Assembly (NCBI GenBank): GCA_027475525.1
Contig: JAMWFC010000077.1
Coordinates: forward strand, 496,001 to 560,000
Reading direction: 5' to 3'
DNA from: Macrolepiota albuminosa
Taxonomy: Eukaryota > Basidiomycota > Agaricomycetes > Agaricales > Agaricaceae
Length of the DNA stretch: 64,000 bases
Under the pieces are notes generated by a model. It worked only from the letters and a program-made list of their open reading frames with translations. It was not told the DNA's origin and did no database searches. Every line of letters starts with the position of its first letter. Position 1 is the stretch's first letter. Below are positions 48,067 to 57,751 of the stretch, piece by piece. A program made the position numbers and the translations under genes.

Positions 48067-48220
48067 TTTAAATTTTATTTTTTGTTAATAAATTTTAACT
48101 GTTTTACACTATTTATTGTTTCATGAGTCGGGGATTGGCGCACTTTAAATTTTATTTTTTGTTAATAAATTTTAACTGTTTTACACTATTTATTGTTTCA
48201 TGAGTCGGGGATTGGCGCAC
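48067..48220. repeat. Exact 77-bp tandem duplication (2 of 10)
   Basis: Copies start TTTAAATTTTATTTTTTG at 48067 and 48144 and end at GGCGCA. The second copy contains the inverted end motif and runs into the 3' palindrome of the element. Confidence 0.95.
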
Positions 48221-48229
48221 GCGTGCGCC
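48214..48229. repeat. Perfect 16-bp palindrome at right end of the element
   Basis: GGCGCACGCGTGCGCC is self-complementary over its full length. It follows the inverted motif GAGTCGGGGAT by one or two bases and precedes GCTACGATGG. Position and shape fit the 3' hairpin that terminates rolling-circle transposition. Confidence 0.75.
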
Positions 48230-48232
48230 GCT

Positions 48233-48786
48233 ACGATGGAAAACTGAACTATTTGAACGACTGCACTCCTCCATTGCTTCCTGATCCGTGATTGTTCTGA
48301 TGCAGAACTTCTGACGACCAAGTAATACTTAGCTTCGGACTTGACGCGGCGGAATTTAAGTGTCAGTGACACTGCGAAGACTTCTTTATGTCGTGTATGG
48401 TTATAGATGATATGGGGATCCTGGCCCTCGACTTGGTATATTTTTCACTACGATCCGTCCCGACTAAGGGTACTCATGGGCCAACCGCCTGACCAAACGT
48501 TCCTTCATAATATTCTCCACACACTTACACATACCAAATTATGCATCTCGTGTCACGAGGGAGATAAACTATCATCTTAAAGTAGGGAAGTATCAGAAGC
48601 ATGGCTCAGATGGGGGTCGTGTGACCCATATGCTCAAAAGATCGAGGCACTGATCGGAAGTAGTGAGGAACTTGAATACAATTTATAGTGTTGGCTGCGG
48701 ACTAAGGTACATTTACAGGTTTAATGCGACGACGCGAAATACAATTGACGAATACGATGGGAGTGCAGTGGAGTGCTGTATGTTAT
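48233..48786. other. Intergenic spacer
   Basis: Lies between the rolling-circle element and the 3' end of the Stm1/HABP4-like gene. Nothing recognised. Confidence 0.45.
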
Positions 48787-49358
48787 TCAGATCATCTGAA
48801 AGGAAAGTTAATAATAAGCATCAAAACTGTGATGAATTAAATTTACCTGAGAAGCGTGGGGGGAAACAGCGCTCTTGGGGGAGGTAGAGACTGCAGAAGA
48901 GGTGCGAGCGATAGCGGAGAGGTCCAAGTCTATAACTCAAATAAGTTATCTCATTCACCCGAGATGGATAATTACACATACTGTTAGTCTTAAGCGCGTT
49001 CTTCCTGAATTGCTTAGCGTTCTCCAGCTCATCGCTGGTCATGGGGCTGTTAGACCTCTGCAAGGCAGGCTTCTTTTCCTCAAGGGCTTTGTCACCGCCA
49101 TAAGGATGGGTACGCTGTAGAAATACGGTACCACATACATTCGGAACTGGAGCTGAGATTGTCAGACAACGACTCTTGCTCCATGTCGTACTCCTCATCG
49201 TCCATAGCAGCGAGCTCATGTTCTCGCTCGTCCGCAATGCTTCCCCAACTGTGTGCTCCAGCACCATTCTTGCGGATGGACTTGTCGAGGCCCGACTTGG
49301 ACTCCGAACGGTCCCGGTTAATGGCACGAGGGAAAGAAGAACGAGCAGTACGGGTCAT
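48787..49358 (-). CDS. Small Stm1/HABP4-like (hyaluronan/mRNA-binding) protein
   Basis: Four exons: 49358-49139, 49086-48982, 48929-48847 and 48795-48787, giving 138 residues. The last exon is 9 nt and encodes Met-Ile-stop. Sequence features: MTRTARSSFPRAINRDRSES, then KSGLDKSIRKNGAGAHSWGS (the GxGxHxWGS block of the HABP4 family), an acidic middle (MDDEEYDMEQESL), and SDELENAKQFRKNALK with NNLDLSAIARTSSAV. Choosing the acceptor at 49087 rather than the nearer CAG joins exon 1 to LEEKKPA in frame with a normal 52-nt intron. Relatives bind ribosomes or RNA. Basic and disordered throughout. Confidence 0.8.
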
Positions 49359-50525
49359 GAAGATAGTATTGAGAATAACACAAAGAGTATGAACGCGGTG
49401 GAGTGTGGATGTCGATTGTTGGGAGCTGTTGGTGCGAAAGAACTAGTTTATATAGTGCCGTCACCCCCTGTCTTGGGACTATGTCAACACGGGTCAACGA
49501 AACCAACTAATCATTCCAGACGATTCCAGAGTTGGCCCCGCTCGGGACCAAGTCAGCTTCTTCTCAATCAATCAATCGCTTTACACCTCTCTCTGCCTCT
49601 ACTCAAATTTTCGTTGTTGTATCGTATACCAGTCTGCTCAGCAATTAACCGTAGAACATCATGTTCTTGTGGGCGTCAAGACCCAGTGAGCAAGCACTTT
49701 CGAGCTCCGCAGTGTGGGGAAGCGCGTCATTGTCCACGTGCACATCAATGAATTGTCCAGGCACAGCCCCATGCGGGATGATCGAGCCTCAGCCATTCTA
49801 GTGCGGCCTTTCGTCCAACTAGAGCCCGGCTGCCTTGATCCATTCCGCCGCAAACGTAAAAAAGGTCCGACGGAACGATCTCCTACTCGAGCTTTCGACT
49901 CGTTGTTTTTTTTTCCTTGAAAAAAAACCTCACAATTCATATAGATGGCGAGTTTCCCATTCATCAGTAAGTCCTTCAAGACATTTTCTCGGAGTTCGAC
50001 TCTTTCTAACCCGAGTAGTACAAATATTTATTAAGCGTGCGAATTTTTCTGGACCCACAATGTACGATGCGATAGAATCGCATACAGTAAGTGTAGTCGG
50101 CTTTTTATGTGTCGAGAGATTTCCATCCCTCTTCAAATGTAGCACTCTGTGCAATGCTTAGAAGGTGCGAGTTCACCCCTGGGTTTGAACTTACTTGCAC
50201 GAGTTATGCTAGTCATGCTACATTACCGGCTGATCCACAGAGTCCTGCCTCACTAATGGCTACTTACTAAATACTGGGTGCCATGACGTAAGGTCCTCTT
50301 ATATTCCCTCCGTTATCTAATGGACTGATCTGCGATCGACAGCATATTGTCTAAGACTTCATCACCTCAGATATACCTGTTGAAAAAAAAAACGGAAACG
50401 ATCAATACCGATGTGGCCCGAACCGGGCTACGGTTAGTGCATATACCTAGCGATGCCAATGCCATCCCACAACATTATTTCATCCCCATCCCCACAGGGG
50501 CTTGCCCACACGTTTTTACGACCTA
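49359..50525. other. Intergenic, nothing recognised
   Basis: Two overlapping frames near 49660-49980 on opposite strands are not supported by any family or splice pattern. A T9/A7 run occurs near 49908-49926. Confidence 0.4.
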
Positions 50526-52475
50526 ATGCCCTCAGAACCTATAGAAGCCGAATTCGTCTTCCCTCCCGCTCTTTCACAGGACCAAGAAGATGAATATCGT
50601 CAACTTGAACGTGAAGGTCCACTGACGTCTAACCCTACGGCTACGACGACAGTCACCGACACTATCAGCATACATGATCTCGAGAAACAGTATTCAAAGG
50701 AAGGTTACCATTTGGTAGAGTTTACGCCAGGTGCGGGGGAAGATCCGCGAGAATGGAGTAAAACTCGGAAATGGTGCGCATCACTCGTTATACCACAACT
50801 TGTATGTTTTTCTAAATCAGGTCATGTAGGGCCGTCACCGCCTCCGTGTCTTTCCTGTGTCTGGCAGTTGCCCTTGGCAGCTCTATCGTTACCGGAGAGT
50901 ACGTATCATACTGTTGTCTACTCTATTCAACGAATTGATTTGCAATCAACAGTCTCGAAGGACCAGTGAAGGACTTCCACACTTCTCAAGAGATGATCAA
51001 CCTTACAGTCACCTTCTTTGTCGTCGGATTTGGTGTTGGGTGCGCCTTAATTCACAACCTTGATGAATGTCACTTTTCTAATCACATGGCGCCACAGTCC
51101 TCTTTTCTTCGCCCCGTTGTCCGAAGTCTTCGGCCGGAAGCCTATCTACTGTGTCTCGATATTCCTATATTGCATGTTTACTCTCCCTGGCGCTCTTGCT
51201 AAGAACCGCGCCACACTCATCGTTTCCCGTGCACTCGCCGGAGTCGCCGCTTCTGCTCCGATGTGTAACGTCGGCGGAAGCGTAGCCGACATCTGGGCAG
51301 TCAAAGAGCGAGGCTTTCCTATGGCGGTATTCTCAGCCACTATTTTGTATGTTTCTTTCGTATAAATAACTATCATAAACCAGTCTGATAGTTGTGCTTC
51401 TTCAGCCTCGGGCCATGCCTTGGGCCGCTCACCGGTAGTTGGATCGGCCAGTGTCTCGGTTGGCGCTGGATCTACTGGGTCCTCTTCATCTTTGTCGCCG
51501 CTTGTTTTATCTTCACGCTCGTTGTGCCCGAGACGCTTGCTTCTGTCCTTCTTCGCAAGAAAGCTGAGAAACTGCGTAAAGAGACAGGAGACGACAGGTA
51601 CAGGACTCTCAGCGAACTTGAGGCTGAACCTCTCCTCCAAACCCTGAAGGTGGCTATCTCCCGTCCTCTAATCATGATGGTTATGGAACCTATCGTTCTA
51701 TTCATGTCCTTCTGTGAGTTATACATACCCTTGCAGATCGAGAATGCTTAATTAATTTCGGTCGATAGACCTGTCATTCATCTACGCTTTACTTTACCTT
51801 TTGTTCTTTGCGTTCCCATTTGCGTTCCAAGAAATCCGTGGTTGGAGTGCTGGAATGACTGGCACCTCATTCATCAGCATCATGATCGGGATGGGGATCG
51901 CTATTGGTTGCATGACGTTCCAAGAAAGGCTGTACGCCAAGGCTACGCGCGATGGAACATTCCCCGAGGCACGACTGTATCCCATGATGCTCGGTGCGAT
52001 GTAAGTTCATCTATTCTATTCATCACTCGTGCAATTTCTTAACGCCTCTTCTAATTACAGCGTTCTTCCTATCGCGATGTTCATCTTCGCATTCACAGGC
52101 GCCTACGCCAGTGTGCACTGGATGGGTGTCTGCGTGTCAGGAGCGATCTTTGGCTTCGCGATGATCATCCTCTACATCGGTGCCAATTCGTACATCGTCG
52201 ACTCTTACAGCAACTTTGCCGCCTCGGCTATCGCCGCCAAGACCGTCATGCGTTCATGCATCGGTTCTTCGATTCCGCTCTTTGTCAACCAGATGTTCCA
52301 CGCGATGAAGTTCCAGTGGGCTGGACTGCTGCTGGCGCTTGTCGCATGCGTAATTGGACCTATGCCGTTCATCTTCTATCGATATGGTGAACAGATTAGG
52401 TGTAGGTCTCAGCGTGCGACCAAGGCGAGGCGAGGACAAGGAGCCCAGAATGATCTCAAGGGATCTGGACACTAA
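50526..52475 (+). CDS. MFS transporter, drug:H+ antiporter (DHA1) type
   Basis: Seven exons: 50526-50773, 50830-50898, 50953-51039, 51098-51346, 51406-51713, 51769-52000 and 52061-52475, giving 535 residues with matching phases. The start at 50526 (ATG CCC TCA) is used because 50502 is a TTG. A long cytosolic N-terminus ends in DPREWSKTRKW, typical of fungal DHA1 proteins, followed by 12 predicted membrane helices. Signatures: FAPLSEVFGRKPIYCVS (loop 2-3 A-like motif), LGPLTGSWIGQCLGWRWIYW (motif C and WRW), and a cytosolic central loop (LRKKAEKLRKETGDDRYRTL). Likely proton-driven efflux of small organics; substrate unknown. Its last codons lie inside an exact 77-bp duplication, but both copies carry the stop so the protein is unchanged. 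Confidence 0.92.
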
Positions 52476-52589
52476 TGAGGATATTTTCCTCTCTTTTGTC
52501 TGCCAAGGATTTACAAGGAGCCCAGAATGATCTCAAGGGATCTGGACACTAATGAGGATATTTTCCTCTCTTTTGTCTGCCAAGGATTT
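52436..52589. repeat. Exact 77-bp tandem duplication (3 of 10)
   Basis: Copies start ACAAGGAGCCCAGAATGATC at 52436 and 52513. Overlaps the 3' end of the MFS gene. Confidence 0.95.
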
Positions 52590-53368
52590 ATTTCCGGCGT
52601 TCATTTTTTTTGACTACATATTCTCATTTACCGCCGACGTGCGGCGGTCTATAGAAGCATGGCCAGCATCTCATTCCCTACTTATGACTTGCTTACCACA
52701 AGCACGGCGCAATGACGCATTTCTGCTCCCTACGTAATACTGATTCAATAGATTTACACTTTTGATTCATGTTATTTAACTCGAGAAATCCGCAAACCGA
52801 GACGTACTTCAGTCAGCGTGATACATCATCCTCATCGTGTGCCGAAGGACGCATCTCAGTAGAACCAATTGCAAGGTACTGGTAACTTCTTGTAAATTTC
52901 CGAATGATTGTCCAAAGCTGAATCGATCAAGGCATTGATCTCGAGGTCTATACCGACCCTTGAGTAAACCCTGGACGCGTCGCATCACCCATTATGACAT
53001 CCATTGTCGCGTCACTCACATCACACTGCATTGTCGCGTCAAAACAATGGCCCCATTGTCTCTGCATTTTCACTGTTACGGACCTCATATATAGTCTAGT
53101 TATGCTTTCCCTAATCCTCGTCCTGCTTCCTTCTCACCATTCACGTAGAGCTCATCAGTCTTTTAGACAAAAGACTTTTTTCTTTCTGCAGAACACCTTT
53201 GGTAATCACGGCGCGTTCGGTCAGACGCGCTCATTTACAAACGGCCAATTTGCCCCAACCAGGCTCTGTAGCAACCGCGAGCATTGTGTCTCTTCCACCG
53301 TATCACCTTCGATATCACCTCTCTCTTCCCTTGCTCCATCGCCAACGCTCCCAGCCTTTTCATCCACG
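52590..53368. other. Intergenic; 3' part resembles a retroelement leader
   Basis: Nothing coding is recognised to about 52990. From 52994 an open frame continues into the gag-like sequence, but its first 125 codons look non-conserved. A CATATATAG sequence near 53087 could be a promoter element of a former LTR. Confidence 0.35.
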
Positions 53369-54229
53369 ATGCCTGATCAAGACATTGGTAGCCCCGAGAA
53401 CACTCCGCCGCAAGCGCAGCCGCTGAATCCAAGTCCAGAGAGTAACGACGCGGCTTTGGCTGGCATGATGACCATGTTTCGCGCGCTGGCAGCACTAGCG
53501 AATCAATCACCAGGCCTCTCTTCTTCGCTGGCCGCGGTCCTGGAGCAAGTAAATCCCCCTCAGCCATTCCCAGCCTCCGTTTCAAATAATCAGTCTTCTG
53601 CTGGTAAATCGCTTCCCGCATTATTTCCTGCTATCGAGACAAGTCTGCTGCTGGATATTGTACGCCACGAGTTCCATCCGATGGACCTCTGCAAGCTGGA
53701 TCCGACCTCGAACTTCAGACGCGCGGACATGGAGCGGAGCGAAGCTAATCGAGCCCGTGTTACTGGTCTCAAAGACTACCCTGCCTTGCACACTCTCCTC
53801 ATACCCCTCTCGACCTACTTCTCGGTATTGCAAGCGTTCGCAGCCTCCTCAGGCGATGCGCATGCGACATTCGTCATTGGACACGGCGCCGCGAGGTACA
53901 CCTCGCATCTCATGACGCTCAGCCAGAAGTATAAATGGTCAGCCGTACTCCAGTATCACATTCACTTCCACCTCAGCCGCCGACAGGAGATGCTGGTGGG
54001 GTCATATACGGGCTGGGCAAAGCCGGATGGTCTCCTCATGACGGAGTTCTGCCTCGGTAATGCACGCGCGCCGGCGGCGGCACGCAAATCTGCTAGGAAG
54101 CGGGATCGCGATGTTAGGACCAAAACTTGCTTCGCTTGCGATAAGGGGACATGCACTACATCTCCCAGTTTTGCCAAGCTGACGTTGTTCACCTTGGCCA
54201 TGAAGGACGGTGAAATTTTTGAGTTATAA
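53369..54229 (+). CDS. Retroelement gag-like protein, probably a relic
   Basis: The open frame extends from 52994, but ATG at 53369 (MPDQDIGSPENTPPQ) is the likelier start, giving 286 residues. A disordered Pro/Gln/Ser N-terminus is followed by a conserved-looking block: LLLDIVRHEFHPMDLCKLDP, KDYPALHTLLIPLSTYFSVL, ATFVIGHGAARYTSHLMTLS, KWSAVLQYHIHFHLSRRQEM, and YTGWAKPDGLLMTEF. This arrangement is familiar from gag proteins of mushroom retrotransposons. The expected C-terminal zinc finger is degenerate: CFACDKGTCTTSPSFAKLTL lacks the final Cys/His. No RT, protease or integrase follows, so it is a truncated remnant or solo gag. Confidence 0.55.
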   Translation: MPDQDIGSPENTPPQAQPLNPSPESNDAALAGMMTMFRALAALANQSPGLSSSLAAVLEQVNPPQPFPASVSNNQSSAGKSLPALFPAIETSLLLDIVRHEFHPMDLCKLDPTSNFRRADMERSEANRARVTGLKDYPALHTLLIPLSTYFSVLQAFAASSGDAHATFVIGHGAARYTSHLMTLSQKYKWSAVLQYHIHFHLSRRQEMLVGSYTGWAKPDGLLMTEFCLGNARAPAAARKSARKRDRDVRTKTCFACDKGTCTTSPSFAKLTLFTLAMKDGEIFEL

Positions 54230-54844
54230 TTTGATTAAACAGACCCTGTCGTCTGCCTCGCTCCTCTCAATTTGACGATCCTTTCTTTACTTGAGCACAG
54301 AAGTATGCCGACGAAGCCTTCAGTGCCCGTAAACAATGGGCTGTGGATTGTCTTCATTTTCGGCTCAAGCGTGTTCGATCCTGGTGGTCGTAAGAGAAGT
54401 ATTCGTGCCTTGTTGTATGAAGGTTCTTTGGGTCAAATTACTGGACACAGACTGTTACAGATGTTCAGCGAGGTCGTTGGCACCGAAGACGAAGTCGCAG
54501 CACATTGTGGGTTAGTTATTCGCGGGCAGAATATTGATTATAATGGACACGTTGAGAAAGTCGGACCTTGAGAATAAGAATTTGAATGTATTACGCAAGG
54601 GACTGACCAACATCTCGGACTAATCGAACTTTGAGGATGATATTCATTCATCAGGTAAGGACAGTGTTACTATCCGAAACAATCGTTTCTTGGTAGCTCA
54701 TCGTCTTCACAGAATCTGTCAGGAATTCGACCATTAAAAGAATCTATGGTACACTGCATTACGAAGCTGAAGTTAGAAGTTTCGTACAGGATATGACGAG
54801 TAAACATGTTATATCCAGTGTGAGCCTGCATGATTATGACATTT
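54230..54844. other. Intergenic spacer
   Basis: A short plus frame at 54272-54571 is unsupported. No repeat or RNA gene seen. Confidence 0.4.
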
Positions 54845-57000
54845 CTAGAGAATATTGGTGCCTTTCGCCCGCGAAACAAGATGACGGGAGACAATGAAAC
54901 AGGAAGTTCCCATAAAAACACAAAGGCCAGAGAACAAGAATGGTCTCCACCAAATGAAGGACCCTGTGAGCAGTGCGCCAGAAATCGGAGTTCCTGATGA
55001 TAATAATCAGCGAATGGAATCGGATAATCGTGAAGTATATGTCAACACCCTACCAACAAGTCCACCGATACCTTTTGTGAATGTGAATAAGCAGTTCACC
55101 TTAGATACAACTTGCCGCAGGGTCGACATACCTGTAAAAGCGAAACAAATGCCCAAGCGAGCACCGATCTCCGAGTTGCTCCTTGCCAAGGAACTGATCA
55201 TTGGTGATACCAAGCCCGCATCTAGTCCGGATATATACGTCAGGAGCATAGAGGTGTCGGGAGTAAAATACGTACATGCCCCGGAAAAGAAGCCATACAT
55301 AACGGAAAAAATTATCGTTCCCACAACCTCCTTAATGGCAAGCGGGCAGAATACAAGGATAGCTGTGATAGTCGTGCATATAATCACCATGTTGAAAACA
55401 CCAACACGGTTGACGAGCAGATTTGGAAAGATTCGACCAAAGACGCTTGCCCCATTGAGAATAGCTATCTGGGTATTTCATAAGATTGTGACAGAAAAAC
55501 AACCCAGCAAAGACGCACTGTGTAGAAGGCAAGGTTAACATCGATACCAATCTTGATTGCATTCAGCTGAAGGAAGAATATGGGGAAATAAAGGCCAGTG
55601 TAAATGAGTGTTGTCCTATCAAGATCAATAACGTCTCCAGGAAAACAAGAAGCTTCTTTACCCGCAGACCATGATCACATACGGTGGGTCCCGTAGAAAG
55701 TCCTTAAATACTGAGGCTGTGCTGACTTGACCCTTCCTTGGTCGAAATCTAGGCCTGAGGAGCAGGAGAGCAATAACAAGAAGGCCGAGACATAAACCCG
55801 CACTCGCTCTAACGCCCCCGGAGAATCCTACCGAGCCATGGAACAACTTGTTTAGCATAATGGGGTGCAAAGCACCTCCAACTGCGGAACCCTGTCGGAA
55901 GGTCGTAAGGTATGAGACTTCTCATGTATGAAAAGACAGAGGAAATGCGCACAGTTGTGGCAATGCCCATTGCAATTGCCCGACGCCGCTGGAAAAATTG
56001 CGAAAGCACCGCCATTCCTGGGACGTATGACAAACCAGTCGCGAGACCGACATTGCCCGACGCCGCTGGAAAAATTGCGAAAGCACCGCCATTCCTGGGA
56101 CGTATGACAAACCAGTCGCGAGACCGACACCCAGCCCATGGGATAGGAACACCTGCAGATTGGTTGAGTATCAAGGAATGCATGCCTTTGCTTTGATAAA
56201 ACTACTTGGTAGTATTGGCCAGGGTGGTCAGGAAAGCATAAAAGACAGAATACGAAGAGCACAGAACCACCAATCATCAGATGATAACTGTTCAAATTCA
56301 TACTTAGCACCTAGTCAGTCATGCTATATTCAAACACCACCCACAAGTAACCAGTATCATATCCTCTGCCGGCAACATACTTAGCACCTAGTCAGTCATG
56401 CTATATTCAAACACCACCCACAAGTAACCAGTATCATATCCTCTGCCGGCAACTAGACCACCAGATAAAATAAGAAAAAGCTGTACGCTGCCTATCCAAC
56501 TATACAAGAGTATCAGACAACTTCATCTTCTAAAACAACGCCATACTCACCTTATTTGTGATGAGGAGTATTTATCTCCCAAATAATGACGGACATAGAA
56601 ATCTAAAGACCACAGTGAGGAGCTCACCTTATTTGTGATGAGGAGTATTTATCTCCCAAATAATGACGGACATAGAAATCTAAAGACCACAGTGAGGAGA
56701 TGGAAAGTACCTTCATTTAACCTGACCATTGTACACGCCGTACGCGTTCGCATATCTGATACCAGAACGGGTCAGCTCGATAGTTATCATCAAAGGAACT
56801 ATGACTTGCCCAAAGGTGCAAAATTGCAACAACCAGCTAAGTCGAATGGTTGGGACTTTGCAGGCAACATCCATATTGACTCACACTCCGAGGACCACCG
56901 ACCAAGCTCTCCATCCACCGTCTGGGCAAATCAACTCTCTATCCATCACTTCATCTGTGCTTTCTATTTTTTTTTCCGCTTTGACTTCAACATTTTCCAT
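54845..57000 (-). CDS. MFS monocarboxylate-transporter-like protein, disrupted in the assembly
   Basis: ATG at 57000 (MENVEVKAEKKIESTD) to TAG at 54845-54847, many exons. Family landmarks: CPDGGWRAWSVVLGV, WLLQFCTFGYANAYGVYNDF, YVRHYLGDKYSSSQI, SWIGSVQLFLILSGGLVAGR, MIGGSVLFVFC, PGQYYQVFLSHGLGVGLATG, LSYVPGMAVLSQFFQRRRAI, GSAVGGALHPIMLNKLFHGS, TTLIYTGLYFPIFFLQLNAI, GASVFGRIFPNLLVNRVGVF, SPMISSLARS, and GTPISGALLTGSFIWWRPFL. These are typical of fungal MCT-type (Mch-like) proteins with 12 helices. One intron uses a GC donor (GCAAGT) to restore CTFGYANAY. Three exact 77-bp duplications fall inside (55975, 56299, 56546) and one at the start codon (56966). Without them the exons join normally. 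Substrate unknown. Confidence 0.88.
55975..56128. repeat. Exact 77-bp tandem duplication (4 of 10)
   Basis: Copies start ATTGCCCGACGCCGCTGG at 55975 and 56052. Duplicates a coding block (GLATGLSYVPGMAVLSQFF) of the MCT-like gene and shifts its frame. Confidence 0.95.
56299..56452. repeat. Exact 77-bp tandem duplication (5 of 10)
   Basis: Copies start CATACTTAGCACCTAGTCAG at 56299 and 56376. Lies over an exon-intron junction of the MCT-like gene. Confidence 0.95.
56546..56699. repeat. Exact 77-bp tandem duplication (6 of 10)
   Basis: Copies start CTCACCTTATTTGTGATGAG at 56546 and 56623. Repeats the exon encoding FYVRHYLGDKYSSSQI of the MCT-like gene. Confidence 0.95.
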
Positions 57001-57119
57001 TGTTGGTTTCTTGTGCAGCGTCAGATGCACTCCGAGTGGGCGATTTTTTTTTCCGCTTTGACTTCAACATTTTCCATTGTTGGTTTCTTGTGCAGCGTCA
57101 GATGCACTCCGAGTGGGCG
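56966..57119. repeat. Exact 77-bp tandem duplication (7 of 10)
   Basis: Copies start ATTTTTTTTTCCGCTTTGAC at 56966 and 57043. Contains the start codon of the MCT-like gene; the copy nearer the gene is usable. Confidence 0.95.
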
Positions 57120-57751
57120 AGACTCGAGGGAGAATGTTCGGGATCTACAATTTGCCTCATGTTAAGTCAAAGTTTGCAATCGCTAGTAATCTTTGCCGTT
57201 TGATGCGGTGTCGCCGGCGGAAGAGGTTTTTTTTTATCACAAATTGTCATCAGCACGTCAGGTGACAGAGGCTCTAATTCAGGACTTAAATGAAGAACAA
57301 TATTGTGTTCCAAGTAGATAAACCAGCCTTGTAGAATGAAAAAGAAAGTGCACAGATCTAGCCACCTTTGCTTTTCTCCACATGCGAACCGGCGATGTTG
57401 GCAATTAAAACTTCTCTGATCAGGATTAAGGTTGTGGTTATGGAGGAGCAAAGATCTGCCGTATCTTTTCCTCTGGTGTTCATAATCATCAATACATAAT
57501 GCTATAAGGTTAAACTGACAGCGCTAACGACCTTGCGGCCTTGTATAGATCTTTCATTTTCCTCCCAATCCTTCAATGCTATTGATCTCCCTCCTTTCAC
57601 CCGCAAGGTATCATCACTAGGAGTTTTGTCTCGCTTCTGTGGCAGAATACGTTGAGAGACTTCAAGGCCACTTCTCAGCATGGCTGGTGTATGAGACCAG
57701 CTCAATGAAGGACGAAAACAAGTCTATAAGCTTCATTGTACTCGGGTTATC
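57120..57751. other. Intergenic spacer
   Basis: 5' region of the MCT-like gene. A minus frame at 57167-57451 and another at 57502-57705 are not supported. Confidence 0.4.

Larger units (their letters stand above)
45321..48232 (+). mobile_element. Helentron/Helitron2-like rolling-circle element, non-autonomous or truncated
   Basis: The left end carries ATCCCCGACTC (45322-45332). Its reverse complement GAGTCGGGGAT lies at 48202-48212 just before a perfect palindrome GGCGCACGCGTGCGCC (48214-48229). Matching inverted motifs, terminal on the left and subterminal before a 3' hairpin, are characteristic of Helentron/Helitron2 elements, as are tandem repeats near the 5' end (three 95-bp units here). 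The internal frame resembles the region upstream of Helitron helicases. No Rep or helicase domain is present. Base composition is far more AT-rich than the surroundings. Exact ends and the expected T-T target site were not confirmed. Confidence 0.6.

Noticed and set aside
49659..49979. 106-codon minus frame and overlapping plus frame
   Set aside because: No family match, composition typical of chance frames in moderately GC-rich DNA, no splice partners.
50502..50525. Extended N-terminus of the MFS transporter from 50502
   Set aside because: It begins at TTG; the in-frame ATG at 50526 is the credible start.
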